DNA of 64,000 bases, from contig NC_136006.1 of NCBI RefSeq assembly GCF_048128805.1, positions 2,655,235 to 2,719,234 of the forward strand. Direction: 5' to 3'. This stretch comes from Centroberyx gerrardi. Its lineage: Eukaryota > Chordata > Actinopteri > Beryciformes > Berycidae. Both the position numbers and the translations under genes were made by a program. The notes below the pieces were generated by a model. The model had not been told where the DNA came from. It saw only the letters and a program-made list of their open reading frames with translations, and searched no databases. Within the stretch, counting starts at the first letter, position 1, and every line of letters starts with the position of its first letter. Positions 10,838 through 21,935 of this stretch are shown here, one piece after another.

Positions 10838-11543
10838 GGAGCTGATCGCAGCCACTCTTGACAATGTTTGTGATTCCACCAGACGTGCCGCAGCGCGTTT
10901 CAGAAGCGTCCCAGAACCGGCTCTCCGCTCTGCTCCGCTAAAAATACGCGCCTAGTCTATTTTTGACGGAAGCCGCGTCGAGTCGCGTCAAGCTGCACAG
11001 AGCAGATCGAGCTGGGCAGGGAGTCAGACACAGGAACGGCATAGAGCATCCGGTCAATTTTCAAAATAAAACACTCTCTGCAGACCATGGATGTATTAAA
11101 CTAGGTGCAGACTCCCGATCGTATATCACATCACTACATCAACGTCATAACCGGTGGCACCAGGCCAGAAGTCAACCGGTCAGGGGATTTTCAGCATGGA
11201 CGACGAGAGGTTCATCTTGGAAGTTGAAAAAAAACACGGTGTATATCCCGGCAATACCGGCTCCTTCTCCTTCTACCCTCCCTTCTGTATTCTTTCAAGT
11301 AGGAGAAGAAATGCAAGTGTTCTCCTCCTGCTAACAGGCACTGTATGTGAAATATAGATACAAAATAATTATGAGGTTGAATGTATTTGTAACAACTAAA
11401 ACACAGCCACAAATCTTTGATCCATGTCGTTCATAACTGGACTTAACTGTATTAGCTTTGTCTGTAGGCTACAGCACAACAAAGTAGGAAATAACAACAA
11501 TTAACACAATTACAACAGACAAAAAAAGAAACCATTTAACTAC

Positions 11544-14500
11544 GTGGCCTATTTACCCATGGTAGAAGCACAAAAATCAAGGAAAAATGACCAAATCAGC
11601 AAGTCAAAAAAATCGGCCAGACAAAACACTCTGCTTCTGAAACGCTCCCGGTGTGGTATGAAACCGTGCGGAGGACGGAACAATACCGCTGTCACGCCCT
11701 CCAGTACAAGACATCTCCTTCTCGAGGGTCCATAGGCTGGGTAAGAAGGAGAGGAATAAAACTCGCCCCATCATCGCTCGGTTCGAGCATTTCAAACAAA
11801 AGGAGCTAGTGAAGACCCGAGGCAAGGCCCTTAAGGGTACAAACTTTTGGATGAATGATCAATTCCCAATGGAGATTAATGAGAGGCGGCGAAAACTTAC
11901 TCCCATCTTTAGGGAACATAGGATTAAAAACCATAAAGTTTCCTTAGTTGTGGACAAATTATATATTGATGGGCAGTTGTACAGAGATTCAGAGATCACT
12001 CCGTGGCTGTTTTAAAGTTTTGACTGCCTTGTCTGTCTGTTTTATCTTTTAGAATGAAAACGCGACCTAGTCATACTGACTCTATTAATTTACATTTGTC
12101 AAAGAAAGGTTTACATATCGCTCATGTGAATGTGAACAGTTTGGTAAATAAGGTGGATGAGATACTAAATGTTGTCCAGAAGAATAATCTGCATGTGCTT
12201 ACTATTACTGAGACTCATCTTGACCAAACCATAACAAATGGACAAATTGATTTGAAAGGATACAATATTATAAGGAAGGACAGGAACAGAAGAGGAGGAG
12301 GTGTTGCCCTATATATTCAAGAGCATCTGCTGTTCAAAGTGCGGGATGATCTATGTGTGAATGGACTAGAGATCCTGTGGATTCAAATTCACCTCCCTTT
12401 CCAACAACCAACGTTAATTGGATGTGTTTATAGGCCCCCAAAATCAAACACATTATACCTGGATAAAATATGTGAAAGTATTGATCTTGCTCTGGATGAA
12501 AGGAAGGAATTATTTATGCTTGGGGACTATAATATTGACTGGAAAAGTAGTCACTCTGATGGGAACAAGACTAAGTTTACTCAATATATAGAGAGTCGTA
12601 ATTTATTTCAAATGGTACAGGATATCACAAGGTCCTCAAGAAACAAATTTGGGCACAGAGCTGAAAGTATTATTGATCTGATATTCTGTAATGCTCCGAA
12701 TAAATGCTCAAATGTTAAATCTGTCCTGTTATCGTGGACAGATCATAATATTGTGTGCATTACTAAATACACCAAAGTGCCAAAAAGACCTCCTAGAGTG
12801 ACTATAAGACGGAGTTTTAAAAATTTTAACTTAGAAGACTACCAGACAGATTTGGCCGCTGTTCCATGGGACCTTGTGTATCTTGAGGATGATTTGGATT
12901 GTGCTGTTGATTGTTTTACGAAATTGTTTACTGATGTTGTTGAGTACCATGCTCCTATAAGGAAAAGTACAATTAAAGCCAAATCATCCCCCTGGATTGA
13001 CCAACAACTAAGAGAAGCAATATCTCAGAGGGATGAGGCAAAAACTGTAGCATCTAGGTCAAGATTAGATTCAGATATTATGCTATATAGAAAATGCAGA
13101 AATTTTGTTGTAAAATTGAATCGTCAGAAAAAGACCCTATATTATAAAACAGCTTTTGAGGGATGCAGAAACAATTCAAAACAGATATGGCATACAGTGA
13201 ATGGTTTGCTTGGTAGGTCAAATAGTACAAGTCCTGTTAGTGTGGAGGTTGATGGAAAGATTAGAACAAAACCAGTAGACATTGCCAATTACTTTGCTGA
13301 CTATTTTGAATCAAAGATAAATGATCTCAGGTCCAATATGAATAACAATGCCTCAAATGAATTACTGGTAGGTGAAGTAGACAAAAAGATTATGAAGGGG
13401 AAAAATTGCAGTTTTGTATTACCAGATATATCATTAGATGACATTGAGAAAATCTTGATTTCACTTCCTGATAATAAATCCCCAGGGTACGATCTTATTG
13501 ACAACAAATTGTTGAAATCTGCAGCCCCATATATTGCTAGACCTGTAAAGTATCTATTTGATCTTTCTTTGCAACAAGGAAAGTTTCCCACAGAATGGAA
13601 ACATGCAAAAATCTGCCCCATTCCTTTACTGCACCCAACAGTCGCCCAATTAGCTTACTCTCCTCCTTAAGCAAAATTTTGGAAAGAGTAGTAAGTGATC
13701 ACATTTGGAAATATATGGAAACTAATAACCTTCTAACCCATACTCAACATGCATATCGTAAAAATCATTCTACTGAAATCGCTCTGTTACATATGACGGA
13801 TGAGTGGCTAAGTGCCCTGGATCAAGGTAAACTTGTGTCGCTACTTCTTCTTGATTTCACTGCAGCGTTCGATTTGATAGATCACACAATTCTACTTAAA
13901 AAATTAATTCATTATGGCTTCAGTAAGAATGCTATTAATTGGATGAAATCTTATTTAAACGGTAGAAAGCAATCTATTTAAGTTAATGGCTCCTTTTCTT
14001 CTCCACGTATGATTACCTGTGGCATCCCACAAGGGAGTTGCCTCGGACCATTGTTATTTATTATATACACAAATGATCTTCCCTTAGTGTTAGCCAACTC
14101 AAATGCACATATGTTTGCGGATGATACAACCATCACTGCAGTGGCAGATTCACAAACTCAGTTGCATGAATATTTATCAAATGATTTTAAATGTGTCATC
14201 AAATGGGTGGAAAACAATTGGCATTAAATGTAAATAAAACGAAAAATATGATTATATGTACTACAAGAAAGAGGAAGAAATTGAAGCCATGGTATTTAAC
14301 ATATGGCAGTGTTCAAATTAAAGAGGTTACAGAAGTCAAATTATTGGGAGTTAAAATACAAAACAACCTCTCATGGACGGCTCATATTACAGATCTTTCT
14401 AAAAGAGTGATGAAAATGGCAGGAATGGTTGGACGAATTGCAAAGTTTTTATCTAAAGACATTCTAAAGGTAATATCTCATAGTCTAATCTACAGTCACA

Positions 14501-15190
14501 TTAATTATTGCTGTGCAGTGTGGGGCAATGCAGCTCAGAGAGATATGAGGAGACTGCAGATCACACTTAACAAGGCAGCAAGAATGGTCTTAAGGTGTGG
14601 GTTTGAAAAAGGAGTGAGTGAACTACATATTACAACGGGATGGCCCACAGTAGTAGAGCATGTGAGACAACATTCTATAGTACTAATTTCAAAAATTCAA
14701 AAGTTTAAAAAGCCAGTTAGTATTAAGGACAAACTGCTATTAGTACGTGATAAACATCAAGTTAACATAAGAATAAGAGATAAAAATCATTATGTACTAA
14801 CAAAAATAAAAACTGAAATGGGAAGACGGACTTTTATTTTCAGAACTGTTAAATTATGGAATTCATTACAATAACTCACTCAAGAACAGTACGGCGGTTG
14901 GATTGTTGATTGCAAGATTTCAAGATTTAAATGTAGTTATCATCACACTATTGTATTGCACTGTCAGTAGGTTTGTAGAGTGAACACATGTAGATGAATA
15001 TGTGTATATATGTAGGTCCATACGGGATAAGTGTCAATGTATGTAGGTTATATGTGTCATGCATGTATGTATATGATATGTGTGTGTCAACAATTATGTG
15101 TTGTATAATATGAATTATTGTATGCTTAAATGTTTTTAATGTGGACTCTTGGAAGATTAGCCAATAGGCTAAAAGAGATCCAAATAAAAT
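11544..15190 (+). mobile_element. CR1/Jockey-type LINE, nearly full length
   Basis: ORF1-like sequence (about 11700-12015) contains RPIIARFEHFKQKELV, as in the C-terminal ORF1 domain of fish and invertebrate LINEs. ORF2 (12054-14874) holds an apurinic-type endonuclease and a reverse transcriptase with an intact FADDTT box near 14118. The 3' end at about 15150-15190 reads through GGCTAAAAGAGATCCAAATAAA, typical of these tails. The Sushi-type LTR element starts right after it. Exact clade (CR1, L2 or Crack-like) is uncertain. Confidence 0.85.
12054..14874 (+). pseudogene. LINE ORF2: endonuclease and reverse transcriptase, three breaks
   Basis: The open part 12054-13670 (538 codons) carries the endonuclease: AHVNVNSL, TITETHLD, YRPPKS, GDYNIDW and a terminal SWTDHNIV histidine box, followed by the linker and RT fingers. 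RT continues after a frameshift near 13620 (RPISLLSSLSKILERV, DFTAAFDLIDH), has an in-frame TAA at about 13979, resumes with GIPQGSCLGPLLF and MFADDTT, and shifts frame again near 14215 before the thumb region. It probably encoded about 930 residues. Dead but only modestly decayed, so a fairly young insertion. Confidence 0.85.
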
Positions 15191-15201
15191 CAAAAAATCA
15201 A

Positions 15202-18200
15202 GTCACGCCCTCCACTTCTAACTCCGCCTAGCCTGCAGTCTCTCTTCCCCCTTCCCTTGTTGTCTGTGTGCTTTATTGCAGGAGTCGAGACAGGTGTGCG
15301 GGAGTCAGGCTACCAGCTGCTTCTCATCATCTCATCAGCCACAGTATATATTCCCTGGTTTGCCATCCACTCATCGCCAGTTCGTAAACTCTGCTGCCAG
15401 TCAGTGTTCTACGCCTTGAGCCATTTAGTCATAGCATTTGGCTATCTATTTTCAGTCCTTTGCCTTACCCGTCTCTCTGTGTCCCTGCAGTTCCACCTGC
15501 CAGCCTGACTCCTGCGCCTGTCTCCAGTCCTCTCGCCGCTATCTGGAGCCCGCTCTGCCTGGCTTGCCTCCGCCCTTGACCTGCCTGACTCGGCTCCGAG
15601 CCCTTGCCTGGCTTGCCTCCGCCCTTGACCTGCCTGACTCAGCTCTGAGCCTTTGCCTGGCTTGCCTCCGCCCTTGATCTGCTTGACTCCAAGCCCTAAA
15701 ATAAATAATCTTTGACTTTACCTACCGCCTCTTGTATCTGCACTCGGCCTCCCGTGATGACTCCTCGGACCTCGACCAACTCATATCTCTGTCCATTCGG
15801 GTGGACAACCGTCTCCGCGAGCGTCGTAGCGAGAGAGCGTTCCGGACCCAGCAGTCTTCCCCATTCCCGTCGGTAATTCGTCAGCGTTCATCTCCAAGTG
15901 TCTCCGAGCTCCTCCGGTCTGTCAAGAGCAGCCCCGAGCCTGAGCCCATGCAACTGGGTCAAGCCCGTCTATCCCCAGAGGAGAGGGCACGCCGCAGGCC
16001 AAAGCCCTTAACGGTTTGCTGCTTGCCCGGGTAGATCACAAGACTGTTCCTGTTACTCTATTGCTGTCTGGTAATCGTCGGGAAGAGATAAGTTTCCATA
16101 TCATTGACTGTTCGCACACTCCGCTGATGCTCGGCTCTCCCTGGCTTAAACTCCATAATCCACACGTAGACTGGACCTCGGGGAAGATTACCTCTTGGAG
16201 CTCTTTCTGTCATGCCAACTGTCTGCACTCAGCTCAAGCTCCTGCGACCTCTGATCCTTCACCACTGCTGGAGCCCCCTGACCTCTCCTCTGTTCCGGAG
16301 GTTTATCATGAGCTCGGCTCGGTTTTAAGCAAACATCACGCCTTGTCCCTGCCGCCACACCGCCCATATGACTGTGCCATCGACCTCCTGCCCGGTGCTC
16401 CGCTTCCCAGCAGTTGGCTCTACAACCACTCCCGATGGTGAGGCGATGGAGAAGTACATACGGGACTCCCTGGCCGCAAGAATCATCCGACCTTCCTCTT
16501 CTCCGGTGGGTGCTGGTTTTTTCTTTGTCTGCCCCTAATCAGCTCTGTTTTTGACCCTCTCCATGGAGCCACGGTATTCTCTAAACTGGACCTGCGCAAC
16601 GCATATCACCTTGTTCGCATCCGTGAAGGCGACGAGTGGAAGACTGGCTTCTACACACCTCTGGGACACTTTGAGTATCTGGTAATGCCGTTTGGTTTAG
16701 CTAATGCTCCTGCTGTGTTTCAGGCTCTGGTTAACGACGTCCTCCGAGACATGATTAACCGGTTTGTCTTCGTCTATCTGGACATCTTGATTTTCTCCCA
16801 GTCTCTCTCGGAGCACGAGCAACATGTGCGTCAGGTACTTCAACGTCTCCTTGAAAATAAGTTGTTTGTCAAAGCAGAGAAGTGTGTGTTCCATGTTCCC
16901 ACAGTGTCCTTTCTTGGATATGTGATTGCTCAGGGTCAGGGGAGGATGGATCCTGCCAAGGTTACTGCCATGTCTGAGTGGCCAGCACCCTCCAACCTGA
17001 AACAGGAGGTTCATCCGCAATTACAGCCGTATCGCTGCCCCGCTCACGGCCCTGACCTCCACCTCAACTCCCTTCCAGTGGACACCTGAGACTGAGACTG
17101 CTTTCATAGAGCTCAAGCGCCATTTTGTTTCCTCTCCAGTCCTTGTCCAGCCAGATCCGACCCTGCAGTTCATCGTGGAGGTGAATGCCTCTGACACTGG
17201 GGTGGGTGCTGTCCTCTCTCAACGTTCCACTGTTGATGACAAACTTCATCCCTGTGCTTCCTTCTCCTGTAGACTTAATCCTGCTGAGAGAAACTACAAT
17301 GTTGGTAACAGAGAGCTTCTGGCCGTCAAGCTGGCCCTGGAGGAATGGCGACACTGGTTGGAGGGTGCAGACCAACCCTTCATCGTGTGAACGGACCATA
17401 AGAACCTCACCTACATCCAGTCAGCTAAGCGGCTTAATTCACGGCAAGCAAGGTGGGCTGTTTTTTGGCAGATTCAACTTCTCCTTGACTTATCGTCCAG
17501 GTTCCCGGAACATCAAGCCCGACGCCCTGTCACGCCAGTTCTCCGCGGAGGAGACTGGTTCTGATCCGGATCCTATCCTGCCTCCTACCTGCATTATCGC
17601 CGCCATCACCTGGAGGATTGAGTCACTGGTGAAACGGGCCCAGCACCAACAACCAGACCCGGGTAATGGTCCTCCTAATTGCCTGTTTGTCCCTGACTCT
17701 GTCCGCTCCCAGGTTCTCCAATGGGCTCATTCTACGCGTCTCACCTGCCATCCTGGTATCCACCGGACGCTCGTCTTCCTCCGTCAACGGTTCTGGTGGC
17801 CAACCATGGTTGCCGATACCCGATCTTTGATCTCTGCCTGCTCTGTGTGCGCTCGGAACAAGTCGTCCATGCAACCCCGCTCCGGGCTTCTCCACCCTCT
17901 GCCAGTTCCCAGTCGTCCTTGGTCCCATATAGCTTTAGACTTCGTCACCGGTCTCCCACCGTCTGACGGTAAAACGGTCACACTTACCATCATAGATCTT
18001 TTTCCAAAGCTGTTCATTTCCTTGCTCTGTCCAAGCTTCCCTCTGCCAGAGAGACAGCAGACCTTCTAGTGGACCATGTCTTCCACCTGCACGGCATCCC
18101 TTCGGACACTGTTTCCTACCAAGGTCCTCAGTTTACATCACAAGTTTGGAAGGCGTTTTGCACTGCTTTGGGAGCCGTTGTCAGCCTCTCTGCTGGTTAC

Positions 18201-19156
18201 CATCCCCAAACCAATGGCCAAATGGAGTGGGACAATCAGGAGATGGAGGCTGCGCTCCGCTGTATCACCTCTGCCAACCCGTCCACCTGGAGGTCCCAAC
18301 TGCCCTGGGTGGAATATGCACATAACACCTTGGTCAATGCTTCCTCTGGTATGTCTCCCTTCCTCTGCTCGCTCGGTTACCAGCCTCCCTTGTTCCATGC
18401 ACAGGAGACTGAAATAGCCGTCCCGTCTGTCCAAGCCCACATGCGCCGTTGCCGCAGGACTTGGAAGCGAGCCCGCACTGCTCTGCTCCGTGCTACCACC
18501 AGACCCCAGAATCAGGCTAACCACCACCGCACCCCGGCCAAAAGGTATGGCTCCTTTCTAAGGATCTCCCACTTAAAGTGGAGTCTAAGAAACTGTCTCC
18601 TCGCTATTTTGGTCCCTTTGAAATTGAGTCAATCGTCAATCCCTGTGCTGTTCGTCTGAAACTCCCTGCTTCCCTTCGTATTCACCCCACCTTCCGTGTC
18701 CCAAATTAAACCTGTTTCCTCTAGCCCTCTGTCACCCCCTACACCTTCTACGCCTTGAGCCATTTAGTCATAGCATTTGGCTATCTATTTTCAGTCCTTT
18801 GCCTTACCCGTCTCTCTGTGTCCCTGCAGTTCCACCTGCCAGCCTGACTCCTGCGCCTGTCTCCAGTCCTCTCGCCTCGTCAGACTTCCTCATCGTCTTG
18901 GCTCCTCTCCCCGCTATCTGGAGCCCGCTCTGCCTGGCTTGCCTCCGCCCTTGACCTGCCTGACTCGGCTCCGAGCCCTTGCCTGGCTTGCCTCCGCCCT
19001 TGACCTGCCTGACTTGGCTCCGAGCCTTTGCCTGGCTTGCCTCCGCCCTTGATCTGCTTGACTCAGCTCCAAGCCCTAAAATAAATAATCTTTGACTTTA
19101 CCTACCGCCTCTTGTATCTGTGTTCTGCACTTGGGTTCACTAGCCTAGCAATAACA
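15202..19156 (+). mobile_element. Ty3/Gypsy LTR element of Sushi type (fossil)
   Basis: LTR-like repeats flank it: about 15202-15740 and 18730-19156 share several hundred bases. Gag ends with [20 protein letters not shown], a phrase typical of the fish Sushi-ichi group (chromovirus branch). Pol follows, with protease-like, RT ([13 protein letters not shown] and a YLD-type box near 16770), RNase H (about 17160-17390) and integrase (about 17700-18350, QTNGQME). It is broken in many places, at least five. It sits inside the TIR element 10782-19207, directly after the LINE. Confidence 0.85.
18730..19156 (+). repeat. 3' LTR of the Sushi-type element
   Basis: Starts TGTCACC and ends ATAACA. It contains C-rich tandem units of about 50 bp (CTTGCCTCCGCCCTTGACCTGCC) and an AATAAATAATC polyadenylation-type site. 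Its partner covers about 15202-15740. Confidence 0.75.
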
Positions 19157-19210
19157 ACCGCGTCGCAGCCGGAATGCAACGCAGCCGCCCCCGGTGGAAC
19201 CCAGGCGTTA

Positions 19211-20318
19211 CTCGGATGACCCAACTCTAGAAATCTTATTCTACATGATCTAGGTGACTTCATCTTCATCTAATATGCAATCAGTGGCCAGAAACGTAAG
19301 AGTGATTTTTGACAGTGACCTGAGTTTTGAGGAGCAGGTAAAGAGAGCCGTGCAGTCCTGTTCCTTCAACTGAGAAATATATCAAAAATCAAGTCATTTT
19401 TATCTCTGATTGAGAGAAGGTAATTCAATTCTTTTATTTCATTTAATCTAGACTACTGTAACTCTATCTATACCTGCCTCAGTCAAAAATCATTCTCACG
19501 CTTGTTCAAAATGCTGGAGCTAGGATTTTAACTGGAACCAAACTTAGAGACAATATTACCCCAATCTTATCTTTGATTTCAAGCCAGCACCATAGCTCCT
19601 GCATCACATCGCTAGCTTGTCTGGGAAGCTAAGCAGGTCTGGCTGTGGTTAGTCCTTGGTTGGGAGACCACCTGGTGCTGGAAGTGGTGTTGGAGGATTA
19701 GGAGGTGCTCTTCTCTCTGGTCTCATGAATAATATCCCCAATGCCCCAGGGCAGAGACAGGGACTCTGTCCTGTGAGTGAGCACCGTCCTTCGGATCAGA
19801 CGTTAAACCGAGGTCCTGACTCTGTGGTCAATAAAGATCCCAGCGGCACTCATCGCAAGAGTTGGGGTGTAACCCCGGTGCCCTGGCAAAATTCCCGAAA
19901 CAGGCCTTCCTTCCATCACGGCCACCTAATCATCCTTCGTTACCTAATTGGCTCTTTCCTCTAATCTCCACTGAGATAGCTGATGTGTGGTGAGCGTTCT
20001 GGTGCAAACTGGCTGCCATGCATCGCCCAGGTGGGTGCTCGCCCAGGTGGGTACTCGTCATCCCCCCCCCCCCCAATATGTGACGCGCTTTGAGTACTTA
20101 CAAAATCGCTATATAAATGTAATCAACTATTATTATTCAATTGATTTTAAGATTTTAGTGATTACATTTAAAGCACAGCAAGGTCTAGCCCCTAGCTATA
20201 TTGCTGACCTTTTAACTCCTTTTGAGCCAGAGCGCATCCTTCGATCCTCAAGCAAGGCCCTTTTGTCTGTTCCACAGTCTAGGCTCAAGACTAGACTGTG
20301 TCTCTATTAGAGCTCCTA
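19211..20318 (+). mobile_element. L2-type LINE, RT C-terminal half (right half of the split element)
   Basis: Begins with a degraded YADD region, continues with RNVRVIFDSDLSFEEQV and IKSFLSL, and after a SINE insertion ends with FKILVITFKAQQGLAPSYIA. Window positions 1-234 are the duplicate of the end of this piece. Multiple stops and frameshifts. Confidence 0.75.
19583..20138 (+). mobile_element. 5S rRNA-derived SINE (SINE3-like) in duplicate copy 2
   Basis: The head resembles 5S rRNA, including GGAAGCTAAGCAGG and GGTTGGGAGACCACCTGG, the internal promoter region for RNA polymerase III. The 3' end GCTATATAAATGTAATCAAC plus (ATT)n resembles a CR1/L2-type LINE tail, as in teleost SINE3. It interrupts the L2 fragment; copy 1 has no SINE at this place. 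Confidence 0.8.
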
Positions 20319-20999
20319 GACTTTGGAAGAAAGATAGATAAATAGATAGATAGAATTTTATTGATGTGTCACTCCTCAACGTACAGGTCAAACAGAGCAA
20401 CAAACACAGTACCCAAATAAAAAGAGGTTGAGGACCACTCATTTAGAGTTATGAGACACAGGCTAAAAATAATACACATAAAAAAATACTAGAATATATA
20501 TATATATATATATATACATATGTATATACATACACACAAATATACACACACATAAGTACATACATTCGTACAGACACATTGATACACATAAAGATACATA
20601 CACACACACAAAATAGAGGTCATATTACACACACACAAACACAAAGAAGAGGGGTCATATTATAAAACAATCTTAGTATTGCATTATAAAATTTAGACAC
20701 TCATGAATGAACGTCTTCTGTTAAGGATGTTCTGTTGGAATGTCCTGCCTGGCAAGTTAGGCTAGCTAACCCAGTTTCATCTTCTAAAACACACTTTTTA
20801 AGACTGGCTTTTATGGGAATTTCTCCTTATACTTGTACCTCCATTTTCTTTTTAATTTTGTAATTGCATTTCTCGTTTTATTACTTGTTTTCACTTATTT
20901 CTGTCTCTTTAGGGGACAACTTGTCTGGAGATTCATGTCCAGACAAGATATTATTACAGATTATTAAAGATTTCAAAGAATTTGCATCACAATGTAAAA
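20319..20999. other. Simple repeats and OR downstream region, copy 2
   Basis: GATA and TA/CA microsatellites (20328-20640) then AT-rich sequence equivalent to 967-1507. No LINE-tail insertion, unlike copy 1. Confidence 0.7.
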
Positions 21000-21935
21000 T
21001 TACATCATCTTTGATGTCAGAAAGTTTTTGCAAGCATATCTAATTTTTGACAGTTTAAGACCATACATGATTGGACTTAGAAGAGGTTGACAAATCAAGA
21101 GGTACATAGTTGACATAACACGCAGTGGATATGGAAGAAACATTGTGCCATGTCTCTGAGTTATTAACCCATAAAAACAGCCAAAAGCAAAGTTAATGAG
21201 AGAAACAAGATGTGGAGTGCAGGTACTGAAAGCCTTCCGTCTGGTCTCTTTGGAAGATTTTAAACATACAGCCAGAATCTTTATATATGTGTATGAAATA
21301 AAACTTGTAGGGATAACAACAGCAAAAAAAAGACCAAAAAGCAGATCATGAATCTCTGACACTATTGTGTCTAATGAACAAGAAAGTTTCACTACAAGAT
21401 GGTTCCCACACGCAACGTTGTTGATAATATTTCCACAAAGCTTTAAACGAATAGTGAAAGCCAACAAAACTCCAACTTCCATAAAACAAAGTATCCAGAT
21501 AGCTACAATGGTTTGTTGTACTCTTCGTTTGGTTATGATCACATTATAATGTAAAGGCTTACAGATACACACATATCTGTCATATGCCATGCTTGTTAAA
21601 TTTGCATATTCAACACCTATGTATACATGACTAGAAAATATTTGTATAAAACAGAAAAAGACAGAAATTTCATGTGTGTCTGACAATAATTGTGTCATTA
21701 AGCAGGGCAACAAAGTTGTGCTACCATGTATTTCATTAGCAAACAAACTACAGAGAAATAGATACATGGGCTCATGCAGATTTCTGTCCACATATATAAT
21801 GACAATGAGAACTACGTTGGCAAAAATTACTAATGTGTATAATAGCATTGCCAGGGTGAAAAACAGGTACTTAAAGTTTCCTATGTTACCATACATAGCC
21901 AACACAAATGACACAATCTGTGTTGAGTTTCCCAT
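21000..21935 (-). CDS. Odorant receptor, copy 2 (intact, 311 aa)
   Basis: Full-length seven-helix odorant receptor, paralog of 1508-2443 at about 95% protein identity. Same landmarks: NST glycosylation site (3-5), LHEPMY, MAYDRYVCIC (116-125), KAFSTCTPHL (234-243) and SPIMYGLK (287-294). Start chosen at the Met before GNSTQ, as for copy 1. Differences from copy 1 include L21F, I102S, I108V, F149L, T152M, M158L and I203F, many of them in helices 3-5 that line the ligand pocket in ORs. That both copies are open suggests both can still be made. Confidence 0.95.
   Translation of the reverse strand: MGNSTQIVSFVLAMYGNIGNFKYLFFTLAMLLYTLVIFANVVLIVIIYVDRNLHEPMYLFLCSLFANEIHGSTTLLPCLMTQLLSDTHEISVFFCFIQIFSSHVYIGVEYANLTSMAYDRYVCICKPLHYNVIITKRRVQQTIVAIWILCFMEVGVLLAFTIRLKLCGNIINNVACGNHLVVKLSCSLDTIVSEIHDLLFGLFFAVVIPTSFISYTYIKILAVCLKSSKETRRKAFSTCTPHLVSLINFAFGCFYGLITQRHGTMFLPYPLRVMSTMYLLICQPLLSPIMYGLKLSKIRYACKNFLTSKMM

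Larger units (their letters stand above)
10782..19207. mobile_element. Harbinger-like TIR element, enlarged by nested insertions
   Basis: Inverted ends match over about 48 bp: 10782-10830 (TGCCTGGATTCTACCGG...) and the reverse complement of 19160-19207. TTA flanks both ends (10779-10781 and 19208-19210), fitting the 3-bp TWA target duplication of PIF/Harbinger elements. On the plus strand at 11196, MDDERFILEVEK resembles the start of the MADF protein of Harbinger elements but soon loses similarity. No transposase remains. The interior is mostly a LINE and an LTR element that landed later. The TSD claim is weakened because the flanking L2 also lacks sequence here. Confidence 0.6.

Noticed and set aside
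19585-19690. Possible 5S rRNA gene
   Set aside because: Only the promoter-bearing part resembles 5S and a LINE-type tail follows; called a 5S-derived SINE.
19656-19964. 102-codon open frame with Gly-rich start
   Set aside because: Lies inside the 5S-SINE; non-coding.
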